This document shows, in pieces, positions 44,594 to 54,653 of a DNA stretch of 64,000 nucleotides. Below the pieces are notes generated by a model. The model did no database searches and was not told the origin of the DNA. It saw nothing but the letters and a program-made list of their open reading frames with translations. This DNA is from Candidatus Berkiella aquae (lineage in GTDB: Bacteria > Pseudomonadota > Gammaproteobacteria > Berkiellales > Berkiellaceae): positions 2,790,001 to 2,854,000 of the forward strand of contig NZ_LKAJ02000001.1 of NCBI RefSeq assembly GCF_001431295.2, read 5' to 3'. Position 1 is the stretch's first letter. Each line of letters opens with the position of its first letter. The translations under genes were made by a program, and so were the position numbers.

Positions 44594-45250
44594 TTATTCC
44601 AGACAAGCGGGTTTATCATTTTTGGGACTATTAACAAGCGTTGAAACGGCCCTTGCTTGAAAAAGTTTTGCCGGAAGCGCTTTGAATAATTTTGTTAGTT
44701 CCGGAGCCTCTGCTGTACTATCAAGCCACAGTGGCAATTTAGCATCATCGATGATCACCGGCATTCTGGAATGATATTTTTTAATAAAAGCATTAGGAGA
44801 GGTCGTTATAAAAGCAAAACCGATTTGCACCTCACCATTTTCTTTTTCACAGCGATCCCAAATTGCAGCTAACAGCAGCGGCTGATTATTTTTATATGAG
44901 ATGTAAAAAGGTTGTTTATGACTCTCATCGCTTACTGTTTCTTCTTTCCATTCATAATAACCACTTGCAATAACCACACAGCGGTGTTCTTTAAACGCTT
45001 TGCGAAACATTGGCTTTTCTTGAACCGATTCGCTTCTTGCATTAATTAATTCTTTAAAATGATGATCTTTATTCCAAAAGGGCGAAAATCCCCAATGCAT
45101 GAATTGGGGTATTTTATTTTCAGTGCATAAGACTAAACAATTTTGACTAGGAGAAATATTATAGCGCTGATGAAATTCCACAGGAACTTCAATATCGAAA
45201 TAGTTTTCGATTTCTGATTTAGGATAAGTTAAGGCGAATCTTCCTGGCAT
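44594..45250 (-). CDS. SRAP (YedK/HMCES-type) protein with Pro in place of catalytic Cys2
   Basis: SRAP proteins cross-link to abasic sites in single-stranded DNA through Cys2 after removal of Met1. Here the start reads MPGRFALTYP, so residue 2 is proline. The other active-site residues are kept: Asn in INARSES, Glu in ASGYYEWKEE, and His in YHSRMPVII. The 218-residue length is normal. An upstream ATG at 45265 would add MMFYT and hide the active end. Either the cross-linking function is lost or altered, or N-terminal proline takes part, as it does in Fpg/Nei glycosylases. It is convergent with the DUF2235 gene. Confidence 0.85.
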   Translation of the reverse strand: MPGRFALTYPKSEIENYFDIEVPVEFHQRYNISPSQNCLVLCTENKIPQFMHWGFSPFWNKDHHFKELINARSESVQEKPMFRKAFKEHRCVVIASGYYEWKEETVSDESHKQPFYISYKNNQPLLLAAIWDRCEKENGEVQIGFAFITTSPNAFIKKYHSRMPVIIDDAKLPLWLDSTAEAPELTKLFKALPAKLFQARAVSTLVNSPKNDKPACLE

Positions 45251-45326
45251 AGTATAAAACATCATAAATAATGATGATTATAGCTCATGCCAATTTACTC
45301 ATAATGGGTATACACGGTACCGATAA

Positions 45327-45356
45327 ATGAAAGGAGCCTATAATGGCTCCTTTCAT
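45327..45356. terminator. Hairpin terminator after the patatin gene
   Basis: Perfect 12-base arms ATGAAAGGAGCC and GGCTCCTTTCAT enclose six bases, six bases after the patatin stop codon (minus strand). A TTT-rich tail follows on the minus strand. Confidence 0.6.
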
Positions 45357-45362
45357 TCGCAA

Positions 45363-46565
45363 TTACATTGTAGCCACTAATCTTCTATGTGACGCATCTA
45401 TCTCATGTAAATGCTTGCAATGTGCATTTAATGCCGTATTGCGACTCCATTTCTGAAATAATGGTGTCCACTTTTTGCCAGAAGGTTCCCCATGTGATGA
45501 TGAAGAACTTGCCACGACAGTGGGTTTATCTTGCATTTCCGTCGGAATTTGCTGCTTTTTCAGAAACTCAGAGAAACAAAGAGGAAAATCAGCGGCTTTT
45601 AATTGTTCAATAGTTTCCCTATCATAATGCTTCTCGACCAACGTCGGATCAAGGTTATAAAAATATCGAATAGTACCATACTCACCTGATGCTCTAATCG
45701 CTTTATGCTCATCTTGCGTCATTTTGAACTGCAAAGTGCCAATATCTAGTGTATCGCAATAAATCGTTGCGTGTTTATAAGGGCTTTGCTGAAAAAGTTT
45801 ATCTTGGGCATTAATCATGGATTCAACGACAGCGATGGTCGTTTGAAGTGGTGTATCGACTGGCTTGGGTGGTGGTGTAACCCCTTTATCAAAGTATTTT
45901 ATTTGATCGAAGGATTCTAATTTAACACTCAATACTTTAGGATTATAAACACCAGGTTGTTTTTCAAATACATCGGAAGGCAAATTCTTTTGAATGCCTC
46001 CATCAGCGTATTCACATCCTTTTATCTTCCAAGGCGTAAAATACCAAGGAAAACCCATTGAAGCACGAACCGCATCCGCAATAGGCACATCTTTATGTTG
46101 CGTATTGTAAGCAAAAGTTTCATTCATGCGCGTATTTAAATTACACGCTTGTACTGAAATATCTTTTAAATTTAAATCGGGTCTTGTTTTTCGCAGTTGA
46201 TGCCAATCTTCAAAAGTCGCATTTTCGTTACCAGTTATCTCTTTGATGATTTTTTTAAATAGATGATAGAAACCATCACCGTCGAATAAGCCATTTTCTC
46301 TGATCATGGTGAGGGGTGATTCCAGTTTTCCTAAAAACCCACCGGTTGCGAGAGTTTCAAAATCAAGCTCGGTCAAAATGTCTTTCATGCGCTTAACATT
46401 CCAACCAGTTGCAAGCACAAGTGCGGTGATTGCACCTGCTGAAGCACCGGAGACCGCTTTAATATCTTTGAGTATTCCAAGCTTTTCTAATGCGCTTGCC
46501 ATCCCTATATAGGCTTCACCCTTAGCACCGCCACCTTCAAGGGCAAGATATTTATAATCCGTCAT
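45363..46565 (-). CDS. Patatin-like phospholipase, candidate effector
   Basis: The 400-residue protein has a patatin domain: oxyanion motif GGGAKG at 11-16, nucleophile GASAG with Ser42, and the dyad Asp188 in YADGGIQKNLP. The C-terminal third (about 290-400) has a Ser-rich linker and a helical end that I cannot assign. Patatin proteins of Legionella (VipD) and ExoU are translocated phospholipases; many others work in the bacterial cell. No signal peptide is present. A perfect hairpin terminator follows immediately. Confidence 0.9.
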   Translation of the reverse strand: MTDYKYLALEGGGAKGEAYIGMASALEKLGILKDIKAVSGASAGAITALVLATGWNVKRMKDILTELDFETLATGGFLGKLESPLTMIRENGLFDGDGFYHLFKKIIKEITGNENATFEDWHQLRKTRPDLNLKDISVQACNLNTRMNETFAYNTQHKDVPIADAVRASMGFPWYFTPWKIKGCEYADGGIQKNLPSDVFEKQPGVYNPKVLSVKLESFDQIKYFDKGVTPPPKPVDTPLQTTIAVVESMINAQDKLFQQSPYKHATIYCDTLDIGTLQFKMTQDEHKAIRASGEYGTIRYFYNLDPTLVEKHYDRETIEQLKAADFPLCFSEFLKKQQIPTEMQDKPTVVASSSSSHGEPSGKKWTPLFQKWSRNTALNAHCKHLHEIDASHRRLVATM

Positions 46566-46677
46566 ATGCGCTCCTTTGCATCATCAATCTTAAATTTTAT
46601 GCGTGATACAAAGGAGTATACCTTAGGCAAATTTAATGACCTATACTGTAAACTTACACAACTCAGGTACCAGGTCG

Positions 46678-48051
46678 CTATGCTAAAACAACTATTTCCG
46701 TATTGGAGAGTAACAGCGGGTTAAGAATATCGGGTAGATATCCTTGGTAAGATTCAATTGCGTGCAAACTGTCTTGCGCAAGGATTGAATTATCACTTAA
46801 TACATCATTGAGCGAAATCGCTTTTTGTTTAACATCAAAAAACATCATTTCTCTTTCTGCGGTTGATTCCCAAGGAAACTCTAAGAGTCCAAATCCCTCA
46901 ATATCCGGCATATTTCGTGCATAACTTAAAGTCACAACATTGCCATTTTCGCGCACCCCTAGTACGACGCCGGTATGACCAGAAAACCCTGCAGAATTTT
47001 CATGTTCAGGAGAATCAAATTTGCGAAAAGCAAAAATTTGCCCAGGTTGAATATCGAAGGGATCGTCAATAAAAAGAGGCTCTAAAACATCCATGGTTTT
47101 AACGTAATCACTCATTAACCATTCTGAATCAACATAACCTCGCTCGTCTTCGGGAAGCCCCATGCGATAGGTATAAAGCTCGTCAATCGTTGAAAAAGAG
47201 ATTTCCGAATTCACTATTTTAGCAATCCAAGAAGAACAATCTTCTGGACCTAGCTCTTTACTATCTTGATATCTTAATTCATCACGGTAACCACCAAAGG
47301 CATAACCACTATGAATAAAAACCAAACCTTGAGGTGTGATTTCATCAGAAAAATAAAAACTAAAATTATCCGTAAATGCAGCTGAAACCTGGTTTAAATC
47401 GACACACTCTGGAATGGGTGTCAGATGCACAAGCGCTGATTGATCAATCCAATTGTTATAATCAGATAGTTGAATATCCTGAATTTGGCTCTCTTGGTCT
47501 AATAAGCTTAAGTGAACTTCTAAAATAGCGCCGCTTAAATAGGTTAATTGGCTATTGCCATAAATACTGTTCTCATCACCTAAGATAACCACGGATGGAG
47601 GCGTATTGTCATAACCTTCAGGTATATGCCCTTGCAAGATTTGGGTGAACGCATTTTCATCGAGAAGCAGTTGTTTAGCACCGGATAAAATGCTTTCCAT
47701 CTTATTCGTTCTTAATGACCAGGTAAAATCATCTGATTCGGAATAAAATGTTAATGCCTTATTTAATTGTTGAATAAAAGCCGTATCTTGTTCAATACGC
47801 GTAATCGTTTGCGATTGAAGTGTAGCAATATCAATATGATTTTTAATATTACTGTATAAAATACTATTTTGTTGTAATAGTGTATTCTGTTCTTCGCTGA
47901 CATTAGCGTAATAATGTTGCGCTTGCCAAAAAGCATTTTGAATATGACTTGAATGTTGATAAGCGTTATTTAAGATAAAATGTAATTCAACATCTTTAAT
48001 ATCTAGAAAGTTATCTATTTGACTCATGGCGTAATTTTCGCGGTTTTCCAT
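46678..48051 (-). CDS. NlpC/P60-like cysteine-peptidase-fold protein
   Basis: The ATG at 48051 (457 residues) seems better placed than a GTG nine bases earlier. The N-terminal 150 residues are helical and Gln/Asn/His-rich. The C-terminal half shows features of an NlpC/P60 or CHAP-type fold: a Cys272 in GPEDCSSWIAKIV and a His359 in FSGHTGVVLGV, followed by a strand with YARNMP. In those families Cys and His form the catalytic pair that cuts peptide or amide bonds. No signal peptide is visible, so it may act in the host or cytoplasm. The assignment rests on these two motifs and their distance. Confidence 0.65.
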   Translation of the reverse strand: MENRENYAMSQIDNFLDIKDVELHFILNNAYQHSSHIQNAFWQAQHYYANVSEEQNTLLQQNSILYSNIKNHIDIATLQSQTITRIEQDTAFIQQLNKALTFYSESDDFTWSLRTNKMESILSGAKQLLLDENAFTQILQGHIPEGYDNTPPSVVILGDENSIYGNSQLTYLSGAILEVHLSLLDQESQIQDIQLSDYNNWIDQSALVHLTPIPECVDLNQVSAAFTDNFSFYFSDEITPQGLVFIHSGYAFGGYRDELRYQDSKELGPEDCSSWIAKIVNSEISFSTIDELYTYRMGLPEDERGYVDSEWLMSDYVKTMDVLEPLFIDDPFDIQPGQIFAFRKFDSPEHENSAGFSGHTGVVLGVRENGNVVTLSYARNMPDIEGFGLLEFPWESTAEREMMFFDVKQKAISLNDVLSDNSILAQDSLHAIESYQGYLPDILNPLLLSNTEIVVLA

Positions 48052-48245
48052 CACACTCACTTCTTCTTTAGCAGATTTATCTAAAAATAATCCGGATTCA
48101 AAATACTAAAGAAGCTTTACCCTTTCAAGGGTATTTTTACCGACATAGACTTCCTACTATTTTTTCAGCTGTCTATTAAAGGTTTATGCTGATTCTTTCG
48201 ATAAAACTATGTAGATACGCTAATTAATGGCTGAATAATTTAACA

Positions 48246-49379
48246 ATGAGTTCATTAGATTCTTTTTTAGATAACATGGGTCTGTTCCATCACCAACGAT
48301 GGATGTTAACCCTCAGCTTGATTCTCTTGGCAGCATTGCTGACACATTATCTTGAAATCAGACTTTACAATCGTTTTATTGAAAATGCTCGAAAAACCAA
48401 ATATCTTTGGGACGATGCTATTTTATGGTCAATCCATAAACCTTTAGGGTGCATGATATGGTTATGGGCTTTTCATTTTACGATGCAGATAGTTCAATAC
48501 CGAACCTCAATCCCATACTATTTTTTCGACTGGGCTAGTTCACTCTTTACACTAGGCTCTATTATTATATTCACATGGTTTCTCTTAAAATTAACCAGTT
48601 GTATTCGCGCTAAATTATATCTACGTACCGATTTTGATGATGCCTTACTAGATCTCACTTCTAGTCAAGCCTTAGCCCAAGCGATTCAAATTATTATTTT
48701 AGTCACCACAGGGTTAATTATCTTAAAATATTTCTTTAATCTGTCATTTACCGGGTTATGGGCCATCGGTGGCATTGGGTCATTTGTGATTGGTTGGGCA
48801 GCCAAAGACTTATTAGCTAATTTCTTTGGTGCCATCATGATCTATTTTGATAGGCCATTCTCAATCGGAGATTGGATCCGCTCACCTGATAGAGAAATTG
48901 AAGGCATTGTTGAATATATTGGCTGGCGTTTAACCAAAATACGCACTTTTGATAAACGACCACTTTATATTCCCAATTCATTATTTGCCACTATTTGTAT
49001 TGAAAACGTTTCTCAAACCTCATATCAACGCATCAAAGAAAGTATTGCTATCAGTTTCAAAGATATCGATCAGGTAGAATCTATCATGAATGATATTAAA
49101 GAGATGTTAGCGCATCATGATGACGTTGATGCTTCAATGAATTGCAGTGTCAATTTAACTGGTATTAATAAGTCTTCTTCATTAAACATTTCTTTGGTAT
49201 GTTTTGTCAAAATGGTTGATTGGATTACCTTTCTTGGCATAAAACAAAATATTATTCTGCAAGTGCTGAAAATTATTCATGAACATGGCGCAGAGCTTGA
49301 TGTACCAATTAGCGTCTTAAAAATATCGGAAAATGATGAGCTCTTTCAAACAAGAACTCACGCGCCTTCACGCGATTAA
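48246..49379 (+). CDS. Mechanosensitive ion channel, MscS family
   Basis: The 377-residue channel has about five membrane segments (around 17-36, 60-80, 92-112, 140-160 and 170-195), the last being the MscS pore helix with its small-residue pattern (GIGSFVIGWAAKDLLANFFGAIMI). The phrase FDRPFSIGDWI and the beta domain with IPNSLFATICIENVS follow, as in MscS and YbdG-like members. It opens with membrane tension to protect from osmotic shock. It is transcribed on its own towards the sulfatase. Confidence 0.92.
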   Translation: MSSLDSFLDNMGLFHHQRWMLTLSLILLAALLTHYLEIRLYNRFIENARKTKYLWDDAILWSIHKPLGCMIWLWAFHFTMQIVQYRTSIPYYFFDWASSLFTLGSIIIFTWFLLKLTSCIRAKLYLRTDFDDALLDLTSSQALAQAIQIIILVTTGLIILKYFFNLSFTGLWAIGGIGSFVIGWAAKDLLANFFGAIMIYFDRPFSIGDWIRSPDREIEGIVEYIGWRLTKIRTFDKRPLYIPNSLFATICIENVSQTSYQRIKESIAISFKDIDQVESIMNDIKEMLAHHDDVDASMNCSVNLTGINKSSSLNISLVCFVKMVDWITFLGIKQNIILQVLKIIHEHGAELDVPISVLKISENDELFQTRTHAPSRD

Positions 49380-49476
49380 GTAGCCTCTTGATAGACTGAC
49401 TACTGTCTATTTATCATCTTGGCTTTTATTAATTTTTATCCGAATAAAATCAATAATTCTTTCACCTGAGGTCTGT

Positions 49477-51177
49477 ATGTTGGACGTGCGTAAAAAATTA
49501 TGGGTATTCGCATTTTTCAGTGTTGTAGGCATGGCTTTTAGCCCTTTTTCTTATGCTGCTAAAAAAGTAACTGAAGAAACAGCTAAAGAAATCCTATCAA
49601 GCACAACATCAGGCCTCATCAAAGAAGGTAATTTACCTGGATATAATCATCCTAATCAATATCTCACCGTACCAACGGTAAGCATTGCCGACAATATGGA
49701 ACCTGTTATTTCTCATCCAGAACAATTAAAACAAGCTCAAGATAAATTAGCAGCCCTAGAAAAGAAAACGGGTAAAAAACCCAATATTATTGTTTTTCTG
49801 TTAGATGATGTGGGTTGGATGGACATGGGATTTAATGGTGGTGGTATTAGTGTGGGTAATCCTACACCAGATATCGATAGAATTGCCTCAGAAGGATTGA
49901 TTCTAACCTCTGCCTATTCCCAGCCCAGTTGCTCACCAACACGAGCTACGATCATGACAGGGCAATATCCTATTCATCATGGCATTTTAGTACCACCGAT
50001 GTATGGTCAACCTGGTGGCCTTGAAGGTCTTATTACCGTTGCCAAATTACTATCGGATCAAGGTTATACTACCCAAGCTATTGGTAAATGGCATATAGGA
50101 GAAAATGTCGGCTCTCAGCCACAAAATGTGGGTTTTGATGATTTTCGTGGTTTTCTCTCTGTATCGGATATGTATACCGAGTGGCGCGATCCACAGTTTA
50201 ATCCGGAAATAGCTTTAAGCCCTGCTCGTACCGAATATATGAACAAATTACCATTTAATAAAGATGATGTTCATGCTGTCAAAGGTGGCAAAATTGAATC
50301 TGTTGCAACCATTACTACCGATTATATTAAAGATTTAGATCAGCGCTGGCTTGAATATGGCAAAGACTTTATTAAAAAATCAGCCAACAGCAAAAAGCCC
50401 TTTTTCCTTTATTATGGTACGCGAGGATGCCACTTCGATAGTTATCCTAATGCTTATTATCAAGGTCGCTCACCGGCTCGTACCACTTACAGTGATTGCA
50501 TTGTCGAGATGAATGATGTTTTTGCATCTTTAGTAAAAGAGCTAGAAGAGACCAATCAACTTGATAACACTTTAATTATTTTTACTTCCGATAATGGCCC
50601 CGAAGCAGAAGTAGCTCCCCATGGTCGTACGGCTTTTCGAGGCGCTAAAGGCTCTACTTGGGAAGGTGGCGTGCGCGTCCCGACTTTTGCCTATTGGAAA
50701 GGAATGATAACACCTCGCAAATCGGAAGGGTTATTTGATTTATCCGATATTTTTAATACCGCACTTTCCCTTGCAGGAAAACCAGGAGCTGAATTAAGCA
50801 AATTAGTGCCGCACGATCGCTATGTCGATGGAATTGATCAAGTCTCCTTTTTATTAGCAGATAGCGGAGAATCCAATCGTCGTAGCATTCTCTATTTCTG
50901 GAATGACAAATTTGCAGGTGTGCGCCTTGATGAATTTAAATTGATGACATTAGTGCAATTACCCAATGCCATTAATCCAGATGGTCACAAAGGTGGCTTT
51001 AGCGGGACCATCTCGGAAACAGCAGGTTCTAACATGTATAATCTTTATACCAACCCCCAAGAAAATGATGGTATTGGCATTCGACATATCCCCATCGGTG
51101 TTCCATTACAAACAGAGATGCAACGCTACAATGAGGTTCTCAAAAAATATCCACCTCATATTCAAATTAAGCTTTAG
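49477..51177 (+). CDS. Secreted arylsulfatase-family sulfatase
   Basis: The 566-residue protein has a signal peptide (cleaved after SYAA near residue 28), metal-binding DDVGW near 111 and the sulfatase signature [13 protein letters not shown] with Cys152, which in this family must be converted to formylglycine by FGE. Further metal and substrate residues lie in GKWHIG near 205 and FTSDNGPE near 365. It would hydrolyse sulfate esters in the periplasm or outside. FGE is not encoded in this window. Convergent with the barrel protein gene; the coding ends overlap by 11 bases. Confidence 0.93.
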   Translation: MLDVRKKLWVFAFFSVVGMAFSPFSYAAKKVTEETAKEILSSTTSGLIKEGNLPGYNHPNQYLTVPTVSIADNMEPVISHPEQLKQAQDKLAALEKKTGKKPNIIVFLLDDVGWMDMGFNGGGISVGNPTPDIDRIASEGLILTSAYSQPSCSPTRATIMTGQYPIHHGILVPPMYGQPGGLEGLITVAKLLSDQGYTTQAIGKWHIGENVGSQPQNVGFDDFRGFLSVSDMYTEWRDPQFNPEIALSPARTEYMNKLPFNKDDVHAVKGGKIESVATITTDYIKDLDQRWLEYGKDFIKKSANSKKPFFLYYGTRGCHFDSYPNAYYQGRSPARTTYSDCIVEMNDVFASLVKELEETNQLDNTLIIFTSDNGPEAEVAPHGRTAFRGAKGSTWEGGVRVPTFAYWKGMITPRKSEGLFDLSDIFNTALSLAGKPGAELSKLVPHDRYVDGIDQVSFLLADSGESNRRSILYFWNDKFAGVRLDEFKLMTLVQLPNAINPDGHKGGFSGTISETAGSNMYNLYTNPQENDGIGIRHIPIGVPLQTEMQRYNEVLKKYPPHIQIKL

Positions 51178-51988
51178 ATGATTTTCCTTCAGGGAAAAGG
51201 AAAGTGACGACAAAACGATAACCTATATCGCGAGGTCCGCTATCGGGATGATCGACCCAATAGCGGATCCCACCACCAAAACTCATTGCTTGCTTACCTA
51301 TCTTGGTCGTTTTCGATATCATCGCATTAAGGGGTAGTGAAATATCCCCTTGATTCCAGTAATAAGTTGACTCAGAGTTCAAGGTATAAGTCCATGCGGT
51401 TTTGGTAGTATAAGCAATAAAGGGTTGCATAAACGTTTGATTCATAGAATCTCTACCACTACTTCCTCCCAGTGACCATAAATGATTCGTTAATGCACCT
51501 ATGGTCCAACCACTTTCTGTCATTTTCAAAATGACTAAGGTGGGTCCTGCTGCCCATTTTCCCGTACCTAATAATTCTTGTGTTCCCGTCGGGATCTGAA
51601 GTGCCGGCCCTACCCCCCAAATAATGCCATTGGTTGGTTTCTTGGGTGAAAAGAACAAACTTTGTAATGTATCACTTAAGCCAAAGCGCTCCCCACTATA
51701 GGGAATAGGATTGGTTGCATCAATGACCGGCAAAATGGTTCGAGAGATCATCATCCAATCACAAGAAATCGAAATTGGGATAACGGGTTGAATATTAACG
51801 TAACTTTGCTGCCCACTACTTAGTGGGTTCATGTGATCGTTAAAATTATATTGCAATGGAAAATTAATTAAGTCGGCAACAGGATTGGTTAACTGTTTGG
51901 CAAGATCGGCATCATCAGCAAAACTAGTTTGGCTTATTAGTAACAAAGCCAAACTCCAGGTAACTATCCTTGTCATATTTCGCTTCAT
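51167..51988 (-). CDS. Outer-membrane barrel-like protein (phenol MetA-degradation/transporter type)
   Basis: The 273-residue product has a signal peptide ([24 protein letters not shown]) and then a beta-strand-rich mature part with phrases such as [35 protein letters not shown] and [11 protein letters not shown]. These match the family often labelled neuromedin U-like or phenol-MetA-pathway outer-membrane transporter, widespread in proteobacteria and of unclear function. It lies head-on to the sulfatase gene with an 11-base overlap. Confidence 0.8.
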   Translation of the reverse strand: MKRNMTRIVTWSLALLLISQTSFADDADLAKQLTNPVADLINFPLQYNFNDHMNPLSSGQQSYVNIQPVIPISISCDWMMISRTILPVIDATNPIPYSGERFGLSDTLQSLFFSPKKPTNGIIWGVGPALQIPTGTQELLGTGKWAAGPTLVILKMTESGWTIGALTNHLWSLGGSSGRDSMNQTFMQPFIAYTTKTAWTYTLNSESTYYWNQGDISLPLNAMISKTTKIGKQAMSFGGGIRYWVDHPDSGPRDIGYRFVVTFLFPEGKSSKA

Positions 51989-52059
51989 ATCCCTGATCCT
52001 CTGACATCCATTTTAACACATTATACTAGCTCATCAGGCTAACGCAATAACGCTGGATG

Positions 52060-53094
52060 TTATGGCTTCTTTGATTTCGGCCTGGTTTCTTGTTGATTGT
52101 CTTTGGCTAGCTGTTCAAAATGGGCAATCTTATCAGCAACCGTTTTGGGTTTTGATTTTTGTTGTGCGATGGTCGCGGCATTAATAATTGCATGAGGCTT
52201 TGAATCCATGGTTGATGACCGAACAACCGATGTTGACGCCGTTGCGGTTGATGACGCTGCTGCGATGGGTTGTTGCCTAGGCGGTGCTTGAACTTCGTCT
52301 TTTTTGCTTTTTTCTTTTCCTTTACCCTTATCATCTTTCAGCAATACGGCTTTTTTCTGCTCTGGGATTTTAGCTAATAAACCCTCTAATATCGCGCTAA
52401 ACTTTATGCTAATTTCTAATTTTTTCTCTTTAGCTTCTATTTCCTTTGCGCTCATCATACCTGCGTCTTTAAAAAAGCTTATATCATCTCGATCATTCAA
52501 TTCTTGGTATCGGTTTTGTTTAAGAATGGAATCCATTTCAAGCCTAATTGTTGATAAATCATAATCACCTTCTTGAACTAATTCAGTTATTATTGTTTTG
52601 AAGGTATTCAACTTGCGTTCAAACGCTTCTGCATAGGTTGGATCTCGTTCAACATTGGTAAGACCGGTTGACAATCCTTGCAAATATTTACTTAATTCTT
52701 GAGGATTTTCACTTAGATCTTTTTCAGCAATCAGCAAATCAAGCTCTTGTTGAGCTTTATAAATTGGTGTAGTTGTATTTTCTTTTATTGAGTCGTGCTT
52801 GTCTGTTATCTGCGTAATGCGATCATCATTTTTTTTAATTTTACTCAGGATTTTTTTTAGTTCTTTTTTTTGAAAGACACTCAAAGCATTAAAGACTTGT
52901 TGATCTTCTGTAAACGCTGCCTTTCCCTTTTGCGCTTTTTGGACAATTCTATCTCTTTGTGCAATGAGTTTGGTTCTCTTTTTGTCGAAGGGTGCCAATT
53001 CTGCATCTCTAACACTGTCTATTTCTTTTTGCACATTCACCAAAAATGCTTCATAACGTCTTTTTTCTTGCTCTAATTCTTTTCGCGTAACCAT
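52060..53094 (-). CDS. Coiled-coil protein of unknown function, candidate effector
   Basis: The 344-residue protein is helical from residue 1 to about 245, with long Lys/Glu/Asp heptad-like stretches, then a low-complexity Ala/Ser/Thr-rich linker (about 255-300) and a lysine-rich end (RPKSKKP). GGGGAA precedes the ATG. It has no signal peptide, membrane segment or recognised motif. It is similar in character, but not obviously homologous, to the protein at 34821-36209. A host-directed or cytoskeletal role is conceivable but unsupported. Confidence 0.65.
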   Translation of the reverse strand: MVTRKELEQEKRRYEAFLVNVQKEIDSVRDAELAPFDKKRTKLIAQRDRIVQKAQKGKAAFTEDQQVFNALSVFQKKELKKILSKIKKNDDRITQITDKHDSIKENTTTPIYKAQQELDLLIAEKDLSENPQELSKYLQGLSTGLTNVERDPTYAEAFERKLNTFKTIITELVQEGDYDLSTIRLEMDSILKQNRYQELNDRDDISFFKDAGMMSAKEIEAKEKKLEISIKFSAILEGLLAKIPEQKKAVLLKDDKGKGKEKSKKDEVQAPPRQQPIAAASSTATASTSVVRSSTMDSKPHAIINAATIAQQKSKPKTVADKIAHFEQLAKDNQQETRPKSKKP

Positions 53095-53221
53095 GGTAGT
53101 TCCCCGTTATTTTGAGCCCCATATTAAATTAAGACGTCGCTAAAAAGAGAATAGTTCAGCAATCATAACTATTTGATTTTAAATGCTCATATTTGAGGTT
53201 GGGAAGTAACAAAAGAAGAGA

Positions 53222-54067
53222 TTAGATCTGGATCATCTGACGTTTTTGCATATAAAAATAAATAACAATTGGCGAAAAAAACCAAATGATTTGTAACCAC
53301 GTGGCAAGATACTGACAAGCCCAATCATAAAAAATATAGGAAATCGCCCCCATGATTAGCACAATTGTACGCAATGGAAGCTTGATGCATTTTGCAATAG
53401 TCTTACTCACGGGACCTGCATTACCTCGGTAAGCCGATTTCATCGGTATTCCCCAATAGGCAAGCCAAAGCAAATTGAGTCCTTGGCTAGCAAAAATGCT
53501 TTCCATATCGGCTCCCTTGGCATGCATCAAGGTGGCCTCAGGTAAGATAGCAATGCTGCATCCTAACAAAAAGCTCGCTAGCGCCAACCAAAGTGCGAGG
53601 TTAATCTGCTTATTATTGACTACCCAGACTAAACTTAAGCAGCCGACAAAACTGCTACCCATCACAAACATCCAACTCGTGTAATCGATGCAGCGGCTTT
53701 GCATGATCTGCACTAGCCCTTGCATGAATCCTAGCTGACTCGTTACTCCGGTATTTGCATAGTAGACAATGACGAGCAACAGTAATGCGGTGAAAGCCGA
53801 ACCGAGTTTGACTGTCGCTCGGTTAAGCCAAGCACTGGAAACCAGCATGCCACCATATAAACCTGCCACAACAATATGGGGCCAGTGCCACATCCGCTCA
53901 GCAACGTCATAAATCAATGACAGAGCAATGCTATACCAAAAAACCTGACATAGAATAAAGAAGGCGCAAAACGGCATATCGTCGTCACTTTTTGCCTGAA
54001 ATTTTCCCGGCAAAACGGTAACGTTCGAATTGTTGGAGGATAAGGGGAAGACGCTGCTTCCGCTCAT
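53222..54067 (-). CDS. Polytopic membrane protein of unknown function
   Basis: I chose the ATG at 54067 with AAGGG seven bases upstream; the frame extends to 54100. The 281-residue product has about eight membrane segments. Motifs are not recognisable. GC content and codon use (more C/G third positions) differ from the rest of the window, like the two genes divergent from it. It could be a transporter or permease linked to pyrimidine metabolism by its proximity to the cytosine deaminase gene, but I see no transporter motif, so this is only a guess. Confidence 0.65.
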   Translation of the reverse strand: MSGSSVFPLSSNNSNVTVLPGKFQAKSDDDMPFCAFFILCQVFWYSIALSLIYDVAERMWHWPHIVVAGLYGGMLVSSAWLNRATVKLGSAFTALLLLVIVYYANTGVTSQLGFMQGLVQIMQSRCIDYTSWMFVMGSSFVGCLSLVWVVNNKQINLALWLALASFLLGCSIAILPEATLMHAKGADMESIFASQGLNLLWLAYWGIPMKSAYRGNAGPVSKTIAKCIKLPLRTIVLIMGAISYIFYDWACQYLATWLQIIWFFSPIVIYFYMQKRQMIQI

Positions 54068-54194
54068 GTGCAAGCCCTTAATAGATTGCATGGGACACAT
54101 TCATTTACATCTTGATTGTAGGCATAATGAACTCAATTGCAATACTAAAGCGACCATCCGTCTAAATTATTTTCACCCCAGAAGGAGCTTGGCA

Positions 54195-54653
54195 ATGTCA
54201 CATGAAATTTTTATGCGCGCAGCAATTGAGGAAGCAAAAATCGGCATGCAAACCGGCGGTCTCCCCATTGGATCTGTCATCGTTCATCGCAACCAAATTT
54301 TGGGACGCGGCCATAACCAGCGTGTTCAAAAAGGAAGTCCTGTTCTGCACGGAGAAATGGATGCACTAGAAAATGCGAAACGACAGCCTGCGATCGTCTA
54401 TCAAGAGAGTGTGCTCTATACCACGCTGTCACCTTGCCCTATGTGTAGCGGCGCTATTCTATTATATAAGATCCCAGTCGTTGTGATTGGCGAGAACAAA
54501 ACCTTCATGGGAGAAGAAAATCTGCTGCGTTCTCGCGGTGTACAAGTGATTGTCTTGCAAGATGATGAATGCTATCAGCTGATGCAGCAATTTATCGCTG
54601 CAAATCCGACATTATGGAATGAAGATATTGGCGTGAGAGGAGACCATGCTTAA
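54195..54653 (+). CDS. Yeast Fcy1-like cytosine deaminase
   Basis: AAGGAG seven bases before the ATG at 54195 fixes the start. The 152-residue protein has the deaminase zinc site: His52 and Glu54 in LHGEMD, Cys81 and Cys84 in PCPMC. Several phrases match yeast cytosine deaminase Fcy1: GGLPIGS, ILGRGHNQRVQKGS, SVLYTTLSPC, the late VVIGENKTF and the end WNEDIG. Typical bacterial cytosine deaminases (CodA) belong to another, amidohydrolase family. It would convert cytosine to uracil. The stop overlaps the next gene by eight bases. Base composition suggests acquisition. Confidence 0.88.
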   Translation: MSHEIFMRAAIEEAKIGMQTGGLPIGSVIVHRNQILGRGHNQRVQKGSPVLHGEMDALENAKRQPAIVYQESVLYTTLSPCPMCSGAILLYKIPVVVIGENKTFMGEENLLRSRGVQVIVLQDDECYQLMQQFIAANPTLWNEDIGVRGDHA

